A program made the translations under genes and the position numbers. Source: Cytophagaceae bacterium (GTDB taxonomy: Bacteria > Bacteroidota > Bacteroidia > Cytophagales > Spirosomataceae). Taken from it: a DNA stretch of 64,000 bases. Each line of letters opens with the position of its first letter. The first letter of the stretch is position 1. Positions 35,720 to 43,224 of this stretch are shown here, one piece after another. Where the stretch lies: positions 1 to 64,000 of the forward strand of contig JAIYBU010000201.1 in assembly GCA_027488335.1 (NCBI GenBank), read 5' to 3'. The notes beneath the pieces are model-generated. The model had not been told where the DNA came from. It was given only the letters and a program-made list of their open reading frames with translations, and did no database searches.

Positions 35720-35782
35720 TAGTTTTTTGTTTGATGATTCTATTTACCAAACAAAGTGATTTTGAATAAAGTTTGAATAAGA

Positions 35783-35826
35783 AAAAAAGCCCTCTTCCAT
35801 TGGGGAAGGTTGGGAGAGACTTTTAT
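35783..35826. repeat. CCCTCTTCC...GGTTGGGAGAG dispersed element
   Basis: AAAGCCCTCTTCC-ATTG-GGGAAGGTTGGGAGAG is a partially palindromic element that ends in the 3' end of the rsmF-like gene. A relative with CCCCTCTCTCC...GGTTGGGGGTG is at 58103. It may double as a terminator. Confidence 0.5.
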
Positions 35827-37178
35827 TCTGGAATATCCATCCTTATTCGCCATTCTTTTGGCAAATAATTATTCATTCTATTGCCAATCACTTTCATAAA
35901 ACCAAGATTTAGTCCTTCGTAGCGAGCCAAAAGCCAACCATTTTGTGCATTCTCGACCGCAATCTGTTCTTTTTTAAGGAATTTTAGAGCATCATCTTTC
36001 GACAAATCAATAAAAGGTAAATCAGGAGAAATTGCCGAACTCAAAGCCAAATCGTGGCTTGGAATAAAATCTTCACCTTTGAATTGTCCAATCTCGAAGC
36101 CCGACGAACGCTTCTGCAAAACCCTCAAAATCGTCGAATATTCGTTAGATAAATTGGTCGGAATCGCTACGATTGCTCCTTCTGGCTTTTCATAAAAATC
36201 GAAATTTTCAGGATTTGCTAACCATTTTCTCAATAACTCCACTTTCTTTTGTGGTACACGGTTGAACTTCACTTTTCCTCTTACTTCTGCTCGTGAGCCT
36301 TGTGTTTTTTTGAATATAGCCAAATAAAAACCTTCACCTTTGGTTTTATGCGGATAAAACTGATAGCCAAAATTTTTCTCGGTAATATTCCATTCGGCAG
36401 GAATATTTAGCTTAACTTCTTCAAAATCAGCGGTTTGGGTAAGCCATAACGCATTTTCTTGGTTTTCTTTTTCATTGTATGTGCAGGTAGAATAGCACAA
36501 ATAACCGTCAGGAGCAACCAACATTGCCGCTGCTTGTAAAATGCGTTTTTGGCGAGCCGAACATAGCTGTACACTATCGACCGACCATTCATTACGAGCT
36601 TTTGGGTCTTTTCTGAAAAGGCCTTCGCCCGAACAAGGAGCGTCGGTCAATACAAAGTCAAAAAAACCTTCCAAATCAATCATTTCTTCGGGGTCGTGGT
36701 TGCTTACGATGTAGTTTGGAAAACCCCATTTTTCAAGATTTTCCTTCAATGGGGCAACCCTACTTTTAATCACTTCATTGGCTACCAAGAGGCTTTTTTC
36801 GTTGAGCAACGAAGCCAGAAGTGTAGTTTTGCCGCCAGGAGCTGCACATAAATCCATCACTCTGATTGGTTTTTTAAAATCAAGGGTTTGCTTTGCCGCT
36901 TCGGCTACAAACATTGAGGAAGCTTCTTGCACGTAATAGGCCCCTGCATGAAAAGCAGGGTCAAGCGTGAAGCTGGGTCTTTGTGGTAAATATCGTCCAT
37001 CGATATTCCATTTTACTGTTTCCAAGTTTTCTCCCAGTAGAGCATCAGCCGATACCTTTTTATGAGGGTTTAGTCTAATGGCCGTTGGCGTGTCTTGTTC
37101 GAGACTTTCGGCAAAGGTCGAATATTCAGCACCAAGTATGTGCTGCATTTGGGCTACAAAATTTTCGGGTAAATTCAT
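35823..37178 (-). CDS. RsmF/NOL1-NOP2-Sun-type rRNA cytosine-C5 methyltransferase
   Basis: The protein has 451 residues. The SAM-binding methyltransferase core has MDLCAAPGGKTTLLASLL (motif I), the DAPCSGEGLFRKDP motif IV cysteine and the YSTCTYNEKENQENALW motif VI catalytic cysteine. The C-terminal 150 residues are a PUA-like domain seen in RsmF-type enzymes, with GAIVAIPTNL and WLLARYEGLNLGFMK. Such enzymes make m5C in rRNA (RsmF: C1407 of 16S). The exact target nucleotide is not readable. It is monocistronic on the minus strand. Confidence 0.88.
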   Translation of the reverse strand: MNLPENFVAQMQHILGAEYSTFAESLEQDTPTAIRLNPHKKVSADALLGENLETVKWNIDGRYLPQRPSFTLDPAFHAGAYYVQEASSMFVAEAAKQTLDFKKPIRVMDLCAAPGGKTTLLASLLNEKSLLVANEVIKSRVAPLKENLEKWGFPNYIVSNHDPEEMIDLEGFFDFVLTDAPCSGEGLFRKDPKARNEWSVDSVQLCSARQKRILQAAAMLVAPDGYLCYSTCTYNEKENQENALWLTQTADFEEVKLNIPAEWNITEKNFGYQFYPHKTKGEGFYLAIFKKTQGSRAEVRGKVKFNRVPQKKVELLRKWLANPENFDFYEKPEGAIVAIPTNLSNEYSTILRVLQKRSSGFEIGQFKGEDFIPSHDLALSSAISPDLPFIDLSKDDALKFLKKEQIAVENAQNGWLLARYEGLNLGFMKVIGNRMNNYLPKEWRIRMDIPE

Positions 37179-37396
37179 TAATGTTTCATTAACAGTAAAA
37201 GTGCAATGCTCTATGTCTTAATAGCATCTTGAAGAAAGATGTGAGATAACAGACAAGAGAACAAAGCTTTCCAATGCTTCTTTCTTTTGTTTGTTGTCAA
37301 TAATCTTTTGTCAAAATAAGTTAGTCAAATCGCCTATTCGAGAATATTACTCATTTTTTGCAAATTTAATTAAAACTGATTACTAAAATCAGAACA

Positions 37397-37483
37397 ATGT
37401 TTAAAACACTGGTATTTGTGTCAGTGGCAAGCTTGGCTTTTGCCCAGATGTGTGTTGGCGTGTGTGGGAGAGTTACGAGTTAG
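37397..37483 (+). CDS. Tiny ORF, signal peptide plus about 11 residues
   Basis: The ATG at 37397 opens a 28-codon frame, too short for the ORF track. MFKTLVFVSVASLAFAQ is a textbook Sec signal peptide with a cleavage site after AFA. It is followed by MCVGVCGRVTS and TAG, so the exported product would be about 11-12 residues with two cysteines. It may be a real secreted micropeptide, or the surviving 5' end of a gene whose body was deleted. I recognise no homolog. Expression is unproven. Confidence 0.35.
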   Translation: MFKTLVFVSVASLAFAQMCVGVCGRVTS

Positions 37484-37637
37484 GCTGCTTGCGAATAAAC
37501 CCTATTAGGCGTTTAAGAGCTTAAACTTTGGTAAAAACGCTCTTGAGTAATAAAATCAGCGTATTTCTAAGCCATTCACCTAAATCATTCGATATTAAAA
37601 AAAACTGACTTAGCTTTCAAGTTTGCATTAAAAACTG

Positions 37638-37645
37638 TACCTTTG
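37638..37645 (+). promoter_or_regulatory. Promoter -7 box TACCTTTG for rluB
   Basis: It is a perfect TAnnTTTG. The trinucleotide 19 nt upstream is TTC (in CTTTC), a one-base miss of the -33 TTG. Confidence 0.5.
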
Positions 37646-37697
37646 TGCTTGATAATCAATTAATTATAGTAGTTACAGCAGTGATGCTGCAAATCCA

Positions 37698-39113
37698 ATG
37701 AGGAATTCAGATAGACCCAAAAAGTCCGATAACCGTGGTGGTTTCGGTGAAAAAAAAGCATTTGGCGAAAAACCAGCCTTCAAGAAAAGAGAAAATGGTG
37801 TTGGTGGTTTCGGTGAAAGAAAACGTATTGCAACCAACAATAGCGAAAGTAAGACTTACAGCGATAGAAAACCCTACAGCAACGACCGTCCTTATCAAAA
37901 GCGAGAAGAAAGTTCTGACCGCAAGCCATTTGGCGAGAGAAAACCCTTCAGTAGCGACCGCCCATTTCCCAAAAGAGAAGAAAACGCTGGCCGTAAACCA
38001 TTTGGCGATAGAAAACCCTTCAGCAGTGACCGTCCTTATCCCAAAAGAGAAGAAAACGCTGACCGCAAACCATTCGGAGAGAAAAGAGACTCAAAATCTA
38101 TTGAAGCTAAATCAAGAGTTTTCTCTGGTGAAAAACCAGCACATCCTTTCAAAAAAAGAGATGATAGTGGCCGTCCAACTTCAAACGACCGAAAAAATGC
38201 TTATTCGGCAGACAAACCTCGTTTTCAGAAAAATGAACCACATAACAGAGATTTCAAGCCCAAAAATAAATTTGAGTCGAAAGAAAATCAAGCGACATCT
38301 TCTCGCATAGAAGCTCCAAATTATGACACGGAGCGTTTGAAAAGCAAGCTTCCTGAGAAAGTTCAGAAGAAAGTTATCAAAGAAGAAAATGAGTCAGCTA
38401 AAGATGGCTCAATCAGATTGAATCGTTATATTTCTAATGCGGGAGTCGCTTCTCGCCGTGATGCCGATGAACTAATCGCATCGGGGCAAATTACTGTCAA
38501 TGGCAAAGAAGTTACGGAAATGGGCTATAAAGTAAAGCCCAGCGATGTAGTAAAATACGGCAAGAAAATTCTGAATCGTGAAAAACTAATGTACGTTTTA
38601 TTAAACAAACCAAAAGATTTTATCACGACTACCGAAGACCCAGATGAGCGTAGAACGGTGATGGATTTAGTAAAAAATGCTTGTTCTGAACGCATTTATC
38701 CAGTAGGTCGATTAGATAGAAATACAACGGGTTTATTGCTCTTGACAAACGATGGCGAAGTGGCTGAGAAGCTTTCACACCCTTCAAACGAAGTCAAGAA
38801 AATTTACCAAGTAGAGTTAGATAAACCAATTACAACCGAAGATTTTGAGGCAATCATAAAAGGTATTGAATTAGAAGATGGCTTTATTAAACCCGATGAA
38901 TTGGCACTCGTTACACCCGATGCAGAGGTAGTTGGAATCAAGATTCATAGTGGTAAAAACCGCATTGTACGTCGTATTTTCGAGCATTTAGGTTATGAAG
39001 TTTTGAAACTCGACCGCACTACTTACGCTGGTCTTGACAAAAAAGACCTTCCACGTGGGAAATGGCGTTTCTTGACCGAAAAAGAAGTGATTCGCTTGAA
39101 ATATATGCTATAA
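37698..39113 (+). CDS. rluB: RluB-type 23S rRNA pseudouridine synthase with long repetitive N-terminal extension
   Basis: The 471-residue protein has a 230-residue basic, low-complexity N terminus built on DRKPFG(E/D)RKPFSSDRP(F/Y)PKREENA repeats, then an S4 RNA-binding domain (SIRLNRYISNAGVASRRDAD...INGKEV-like VNGKEV), then the RsuA/RluB catalytic domain with YPVGRLDRNTTGLLLLTNDGE, whose Asp is the nucleophile, and KNRIVRRIFEHLGYEVLKLDR. RluB modifies U2605 of 23S rRNA; RluB versus RluE/F specificity is inferred. The bacterial enzyme core is about 240 residues, so the tail nearly doubles it; similar tails occur in Bacteroidota homologs. It probably binds RNA non-specifically. Confidence 0.87.
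   Translation: MRNSDRPKKSDNRGGFGEKKAFGEKPAFKKRENGVGGFGERKRIATNNSESKTYSDRKPYSNDRPYQKREESSDRKPFGERKPFSSDRPFPKREENAGRKPFGDRKPFSSDRPYPKREENADRKPFGEKRDSKSIEAKSRVFSGEKPAHPFKKRDDSGRPTSNDRKNAYSADKPRFQKNEPHNRDFKPKNKFESKENQATSSRIEAPNYDTERLKSKLPEKVQKKVIKEENESAKDGSIRLNRYISNAGVASRRDADELIASGQITVNGKEVTEMGYKVKPSDVVKYGKKILNREKLMYVLLNKPKDFITTTEDPDERRTVMDLVKNACSERIYPVGRLDRNTTGLLLLTNDGEVAEKLSHPSNEVKKIYQVELDKPITTEDFEAIIKGIELEDGFIKPDELALVTPDAEVVGIKIHSGKNRIVRRIFEHLGYEVLKLDRTTYAGLDKKDLPRGKWRFLTEKEVIRLKYML
37860..38085 (+). repeat. 72-nt tandem repeat inside rluB
   Basis: GACCG(T/C)CC(T/A)T repeats begin at 37884, 37956 and 38028, exactly 72 nt (24 codons) apart, with high identity between units. The alternative frame stays open across it, which explains the 191-aa shadow ORF. 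Confidence 0.8.
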
Positions 39114-39182
39114 CGTATATAATGTTGAGTGTAAGATGATTAATGTTGGATAAAAAATGAATAATTTGATATTATCTTTCAC

Positions 39183-39213
39183 AAAAACCTGTAAGAATCT
39201 CTTACAGGTTTTT
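39183..39213 (+). terminator. Rho-independent terminator of rluB
   Basis: AAAAACCTGTAAG and CTTACAGGTTTTT are perfect 13-nt complements with an AATCT loop. Confidence 0.9.
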
Positions 39214-39295
39214 AAGTTTTATAGGTACTGTGTTTTTTCTAATTGATTGATATGAAGGGTTTTAAACATAAATTCAATGTGTGTTTTATTTACTA

Positions 39296-39325
39296 TTTAC
39301 CATTCATTATTCATCATTCACCATT
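39296..39325. repeat. CATTCATTATTCATC-type simple repeat
   Basis: It is a run of ACCATTCATTATTCATCATTC-like words of 7-8 nt upstream of comA, related in style to the GAATGANN elements in reverse complement. Confidence 0.5.
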
Positions 39326-39353
39326 GTTTCACACGCCTTAACACAAAATTTAT

Positions 39354-39361
39354 TATCTTTG
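39354..39361 (+). promoter_or_regulatory. Promoter -7 box TATCTTTG for comA
   Basis: It is a perfect TAnnTTTG 29 nt before the ATG at 39391; no TTG at the 19-nt spacing. Confidence 0.45.
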
Positions 39362-39390
39362 CCGATGTTTCTAATATAACGATAAAGTAG

Positions 39391-40218
39391 ATGATGAATT
39401 ATAGTTTAAATCACGTCCCGAAACGTACAGCCAAACCTCGTGAGGCAGGTCTAACGATGGTGATGGATAAAGGTCTCAGTATCAGAGAAGTAGAAGATAT
39501 GTTGTCGATTTCGGCACCACATATTGATATCGTGAAACTTGGCTGGGCAACTTCATTTGTTACTCCAAATCTAAAAGATAAAGTAAAAGTATATCAAGAT
39601 GCGGGTATTCCGATTTATTTCGGCGGAACGCTCTTTGAAGCTTTCGTGGCTCGTGACCAATTTGAAGACTATCTACGAGTATTAGACCAATACAAGCTCG
39701 AACACGCCGAGGTTTCGGATGGTTCTATCGAGATTTCGAGCGAAGAAAAATGCGGATACATTCGTCGTTTAGCTACTCGTGCAAAAGTGCTTTCAGAAGT
39801 AGGCTCAAAAGATGCCGAAAAGATTTTTGCTCCCTACAAATGGATTGAAATGATGCAGTCGGAGCTTGATGCAGGTGCTTGGAAAGTAATCGGTGAAGCT
39901 CGTGAGGGCGGAAATGTGGGCCTTTTTCGTAGTAGTGGCGAAGTGCGTCAGGGTTTGGTTGATGAAATCATTCATGCCATTCCTGCCGAAAAAATCATTT
40001 GGGAAGCTCCACAAAAATCACAACAAGTGTATTTCGTAAAATTGGTTGGCACAAACGTAAACCTCGGAAATATTGCACCAAATGAAGTAATTCCACTCGA
40101 AACCATCCGCATCGGACTTCGTGGCGATACTTTCGCTCATTTCTTACCAGAAAAAACAAAGAAACGTTTCAAACTCGGCAAATACAGCGGCGATAAGCGT
40201 ATCACGCAAGACGAATAA
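39391..40218 (+). CDS. comA: Phosphosulfolactate synthase (ComA family)
   Basis: The 275-residue TIM-barrel protein has GLTMVMDKGLSIREVEDML, IDIVKLGWATSFV (family Lys), IPIYFGGTLFEAF, HAEVSDGSIEIS and IWEAPQKSQQVYFVKLVGTNVNLGNI, all typical of ComA. In archaeal coenzyme M synthesis ComA adds sulfite to phosphoenolpyruvate to give (2R)-phosphosulfolactate. Methanogenesis is not expected here; in bacteria the product could lead to sulfolactate, cysteate or sulfonolipid precursors (inference). comB and comC are not adjacent. It is a single gene followed by a repeat-containing gap and the DedA gene. Confidence 0.88.
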   Translation: MMNYSLNHVPKRTAKPREAGLTMVMDKGLSIREVEDMLSISAPHIDIVKLGWATSFVTPNLKDKVKVYQDAGIPIYFGGTLFEAFVARDQFEDYLRVLDQYKLEHAEVSDGSIEISSEEKCGYIRRLATRAKVLSEVGSKDAEKIFAPYKWIEMMQSELDAGAWKVIGEAREGGNVGLFRSSGEVRQGLVDEIIHAIPAEKIIWEAPQKSQQVYFVKLVGTNVNLGNIAPNEVIPLETIRIGLRGDTFAHFLPEKTKKRFKLGKYSGDKRITQDE

Positions 40219-40327
40219 AACTTAATTAAGAATTGAGACGGGGTCGCCTGTGCGATGTAAAATTAAGAATTGGATAGAATGCCATGAAATTTTACATTCT
40301 TCATTCTACATTTTTCATTTATAACTC

Positions 40328-40972
40328 ATGGAATTCATACATTTTATTTTAGACTTTTTGAAAGACCCACTAACTACGCTTCAGTGGTTTTTGGCAGAAT
40401 ATGATACACTCACGTATGCTATTTTGTTTCTGATTATTTTTGTCGAAACAGGCTTTATTATCATGCCACTTTTACCAGGCGATTCACTGCTTTTTGCTGT
40501 GGGTTTGTTGGCTTCAACTACTGGTAAACTCGATATTGCTTTCGTGATTCCGCTTTTGATTATTGCGGCACTTTTGGGCGATAACGTCAATTATTTAGTC
40601 GGAAAAAATTTTAGTAATTTTATCAAATCTCGTGAAAAAATACTTTTCTTGAAGCGAGAATACATCACAAAAACCGAAGAGTTTTACGAAAAACATGGCG
40701 GTAAAGCCGTAATTATTGCTCGTTTTATGCCGATTATTCGTACAATCGCTCCATTTGTGGCAGGTGCGGGTAGCATGAAATACGCCAAATACATCACTTT
40801 CTGTGTATTAGGAGCCGTTTTGTGGGTAACGAGCATCACGCTTTTGGGCTACTTCTTAGGTTCAAATGAGTGGGTAAAACATAATTTCGAGAAAGTGGTT
40901 TTAGGAATTGTTTTCATCTCGATTTTACCAATGATTGTTGGAATCTTGAAAGCAAAATTTGCTAAAGCATAA
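40328..40972 (+). CDS. DedA family membrane protein
   Basis: The 214-residue protein has the DedA/VTT layout: FVETGFIIMPLLPGDSLLFAVGLLA (the acidic re-entrant motif), the amphipathic loop with FSNFIKSREKILFLK, GGKAVIIARFMPIIRTIAPFVAG with the conserved Arg, and two C-terminal membrane helices. DedA proteins are linked to undecaprenyl phosphate or phospholipid flipping at the inner membrane; the exact substrate is not readable. It begins a tight unit: 2 bp to the PPC gene, then 19 bp to aroE. Confidence 0.87.
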   Translation: MEFIHFILDFLKDPLTTLQWFLAEYDTLTYAILFLIIFVETGFIIMPLLPGDSLLFAVGLLASTTGKLDIAFVIPLLIIAALLGDNVNYLVGKNFSNFIKSREKILFLKREYITKTEEFYEKHGGKAVIIARFMPIIRTIAPFVAGAGSMKYAKYITFCVLGAVLWVTSITLLGYFLGSNEWVKHNFEKVVLGIVFISILPMIVGILKAKFAKA

Positions 40973-40974
40973 TC

Positions 40975-41457
40975 ATGAAATTTTTCTTTAAAGTTTTGAT
41001 AATCAGTTTATTCGCTATGCAAACCAATGCCCAGCAATTATCTACGTCGGTTACGCAAAGCTATGCTTTCAGACTACGACCTAATCAGGATTTAAAGAAA
41101 GAACTTCAACGATTCATTGACGAAAGACAACTATCGGCTGCTTGCGTACTTACATGCGTGGGTAGCCTGACCTCAGTAAATATCAGATACGCCAACCAAG
41201 AAAAATACGAGATACTCAAAGGGCATTTCGAGATTGTTTCATTGGTTGGCGTTTTGTCGAAAAACGGTTCGCATATTCATATTTCGGTGAGCGATTCGAC
41301 GGGCCGAACCATCGGTGGACATTTGGGCGATGAAAGTCTGATTTATACAACTGCCGAAATCGTACTCGGAATTATGCCCGACTATGATTTTGTACGAGAA
41401 CCCGACCCGGCCTTTGGCTATAAAGAACTCGTAGTTCGTCGCCGAAAAAAGAAGTAA
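40975..41457 (+). CDS. Exported PPC-domain (DUF296) protein
   Basis: The 160-residue protein starts with MKFFFKVLIISLFAMQTNAQ, a signal peptide ending in the common NAQ cleavage site. The rest is one PPC/DUF296 domain: YAFRLRPNQDLKKELQRF, ACVLTCVGSLTSVNIRYAN, FEIVSLVGVLSKNG and the hallmark HIHISVSDSTGRTIGGHL. PPC domains are known from plant AT-hook proteins and from cytoplasmic bacterial proteins that trimerise and may bind a ligand or metal through the histidines. An exported version cannot be a DNA-binding factor. It lies 2 bp after DedA and 19 bp before aroE. Confidence 0.82.
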   Translation: MKFFFKVLIISLFAMQTNAQQLSTSVTQSYAFRLRPNQDLKKELQRFIDERQLSAACVLTCVGSLTSVNIRYANQEKYEILKGHFEIVSLVGVLSKNGSHIHISVSDSTGRTIGGHLGDESLIYTTAEIVLGIMPDYDFVREPDPAFGYKELVVRRRKKK

Positions 41458-41476
41458 AACCTCTAAAACTCAATCA

Positions 41477-42220
41477 ATGAACGCCTACGCACTTATCGGA
41501 TTTCCGCTCGGACATTCCTTTTCAAAAAAATATTTTACCGAAAAATTTGAAAAAATGGGTCTTTCCGAAACCCATGAATACAAACTTTTCGAGTTGCCCG
41601 ATATTCAAGAACTTCCACAATTACTAAAAAATGAAGTGAATCTGAAAGGCTTAAACGTGACGATTCCGCACAAACAGGCGGTTATGCCTTTTTTAGATGG
41701 ACTCGATGCTTCGGCCGAAAAAGTGGGAGCGGTAAATGTTATAAAATTCAAGGAAGATGGCCGCTTAATTGGCTATAATTCAGACTATTACGGTTTTAAA
41801 ACTTCGCTCGAAGACTTTCTTTCGGAAGTCGATATTCCATCAATTAAAGCACTCGTTTTAGGCAATGGTGGAGCAGGAAAAGCGGTTGTGGCGGCACTAA
41901 AAGATTTAGGTATTGCCTATAAAACTGTTTCTCGAACAAAATCAGACGAAAACATTGGTTATGATGAAATTCCTACATTTATAGCTGATTATCAGTTAAT
42001 TATCAACTGTTCTCCCGTCGGAACTTTCCCGAAAGCTGACCAATGCCCTGTGATTCCGTATGAATCTCTGACCGAAAATCATTTTCTTTATGATTTGGTC
42101 TATAATCCGCTCGAAACATTATTTTTGCAAAAAGGCAAAGAACAAGGAGCAAAAACCCATAATGGTTTACCTATGCTTCATCTACAGGCCGAAAAAGCTT
42201 GGGAGGTTTGGAATTCATAA
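41477..42220 (+). CDS. aroE: Shikimate dehydrogenase
   Basis: The 247-residue protein has YALIGFPLGHSFSKKYF (shikimate-binding SxS), LKGLNVTIPHKQAVMPFLD with the catalytic Lys, GAVNVIK, SDYYGFKTSLE with the substrate Asp, and the NADP site VLGNGGAGKAVVAALK. It reduces 3-dehydroshikimate with NADPH in chorismate synthesis. The length is slightly short (E. coli AroE 272) but typical for this phylum. It is the last gene of the DedA-PPC-aroE unit and is followed by a terminator. Confidence 0.93.
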   Translation: MNAYALIGFPLGHSFSKKYFTEKFEKMGLSETHEYKLFELPDIQELPQLLKNEVNLKGLNVTIPHKQAVMPFLDGLDASAEKVGAVNVIKFKEDGRLIGYNSDYYGFKTSLEDFLSEVDIPSIKALVLGNGGAGKAVVAALKDLGIAYKTVSRTKSDENIGYDEIPTFIADYQLIINCSPVGTFPKADQCPVIPYESLTENHFLYDLVYNPLETLFLQKGKEQGAKTHNGLPMLHLQAEKAWEVWNS

Positions 42221-42225
42221 GTTTT

Positions 42226-42258
42226 AATAAAGACTTCACTCTAAGCTAAGTCTTTATT
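42226..42258 (+). terminator. Terminator of the dedA-PPC-aroE unit
   Basis: AATAAAGACTT and AAGTCTTTATT are perfect 11-nt complements around an 11-nt loop, followed by TTATTG. Confidence 0.75.
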
Positions 42259-42385
42259 TTATTGAAAAAATAGAGAAAGCATAAAATAAAGTTGTCAAAA
42301 AAAAAACTGATGCAACTATTTGTCCAATAATATCATCTTGCAAATATCCGTTAAATTATAAACCCATAAACAATTTTAAAATTTT

Positions 42386-42811
42386 ATGAAAACAACAATG
42401 AAACTCTTGTTTATTATGTTAGCGTTTATTGCCAGTACAGCTTTTGCTGCTAACACAGATTTAGAGTACAAAGCCGTAACGGTGGAAGATGAGTTTGCGA
42501 AAGTAAACAAATTGGAGCAGTATTTGGCCCAACATCCAAACATGACTTATGAGCAAGTTAAAAAGGCCAAACCAGAGCTTTTAGAAGGAGTAGATTTGAT
42601 TGCGAACACAAATACTAATTTCGCTCCTACAAAAGATATGCCTTTAGTGGGTGGTTTTTGGTGGGGCTGTTGCCTCGGTGTAGTAGGTTTAGCTTTAGTT
42701 TATTTCATTACCGACCACGACAAAGACCAAGTACGTAAAGCATTTTGGGGTTGTGTAATCGCCACAATTCTTTGGGGAGTTGGTGGTTTCTGGAATCCAT
42801 TTGGTTGGTAA
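42386..42811 (+). CDS. Small exported membrane protein of unknown function
   Basis: The 141-residue protein has a signal peptide (MKTTMKLLFIMLAFIASTAFAA), a polar region of about 65 residues and a C-terminal pair of short membrane segments with an unusual Gly/Trp/Cys-rich sequence: VGGFWWGCCLGVVGLALVYF, then DHDKDQVRKAFWG, then CVIATILWGVGGFW. The hairpin with a charged loop suggests insertion in the inner membrane. I recognise no family. It is monocistronic with a very strong terminator. Confidence 0.7.
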   Translation: MKTTMKLLFIMLAFIASTAFAANTDLEYKAVTVEDEFAKVNKLEQYLAQHPNMTYEQVKKAKPELLEGVDLIANTNTNFAPTKDMPLVGGFWWGCCLGVVGLALVYFITDHDKDQVRKAFWGCVIATILWGVGGFWNPFGW

Positions 42812-42826
42812 TATCCAACAAAAAAT

Positions 42827-42872
42827 AACGTAAACGCCACAAAGTTTTTCTTAACTTTGTGGCGTTTACGTT
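42827..42872 (+). terminator. 20-bp perfect terminator hairpin
   Basis: AACGTAAACGCCACAAAGTT is the exact complement of 42853-42872, loop TTTCTT, then T's. It lies between two same-strand genes, so it separates the transcripts. Confidence 0.9.
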
Positions 42873-42902
42873 TTAAATACTTATTATATAGAAGAATTAA
42901 CA

Positions 42903-43220
42903 ATGAAATTCAAAAAGCACGTATTTGTTTGTACAAACGATAAAGAAGCCCCAAAGAAATGTTGCGGAAGCGAAAGAGGAATGGCCTTAGTCGATGCCTT
43001 TAAAGAAGAATTGAAAGACCGAAACTTATTGACCGAAATTAGAGCTCAAAAATCGGGGTGTTTAGATGTGTGTGCCTTTGGACCGTCGGTTGTTGTCTAT
43101 CCCGAAGGAATTTGGTATGGGAATGTACAGCCAGCCGATGTAAAAGAAATCGTAGAAAGTCACTTAGTAAATAACCAACCAGTGGAGCGTTTACAACTAA
43201 AATTTGCACCAAAAGCCTAA
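42903..43220 (+). CDS. Thioredoxin-like [2Fe-2S] ferredoxin
   Basis: The 105-residue protein begins KKHVFVCTND and has cysteines at 10, 20, 21, 53 and 57. The C10-x9-C20(C21)...C53-x3-C57 pattern with GCLDVCAFGPSVVVYPEG is the NuoE/shethna-like thioredoxin-fold 2Fe-2S signature. It carries electrons in the cytoplasm; partner unknown. It ends 4 bp before the YjjG-like gene's ATG, so the two are probably translated from one mRNA. Confidence 0.85.
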   Translation: MKFKKHVFVCTNDKEAPKKCCGSERGMALVDAFKEELKDRNLLTEIRAQKSGCLDVCAFGPSVVVYPEGIWYGNVQPADVKEIVESHLVNNQPVERLQLKFAPKA

Positions 43221-43224
43221 TTTT

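Larger units (their letters stand above)
37179..37697. other. 519-bp intergenic region upstream of rluB
   Basis: It contains a 28-codon signal-peptide ORF (37397-37483), a short CTGAT...ATCAG dyad just before it, a weak AAGAGC...GCTCTT hairpin after it (37515-37544) and the rluB promoter box. Confidence 0.5.

Noticed and set aside
37735-38310. 191-aa ORF in a second frame of the rluB 5' region
   Set aside because: It is an open shadow frame produced by the 72-nt repeat; Lys/Glu/Asn-rich text with no domain, wholly inside rluB.
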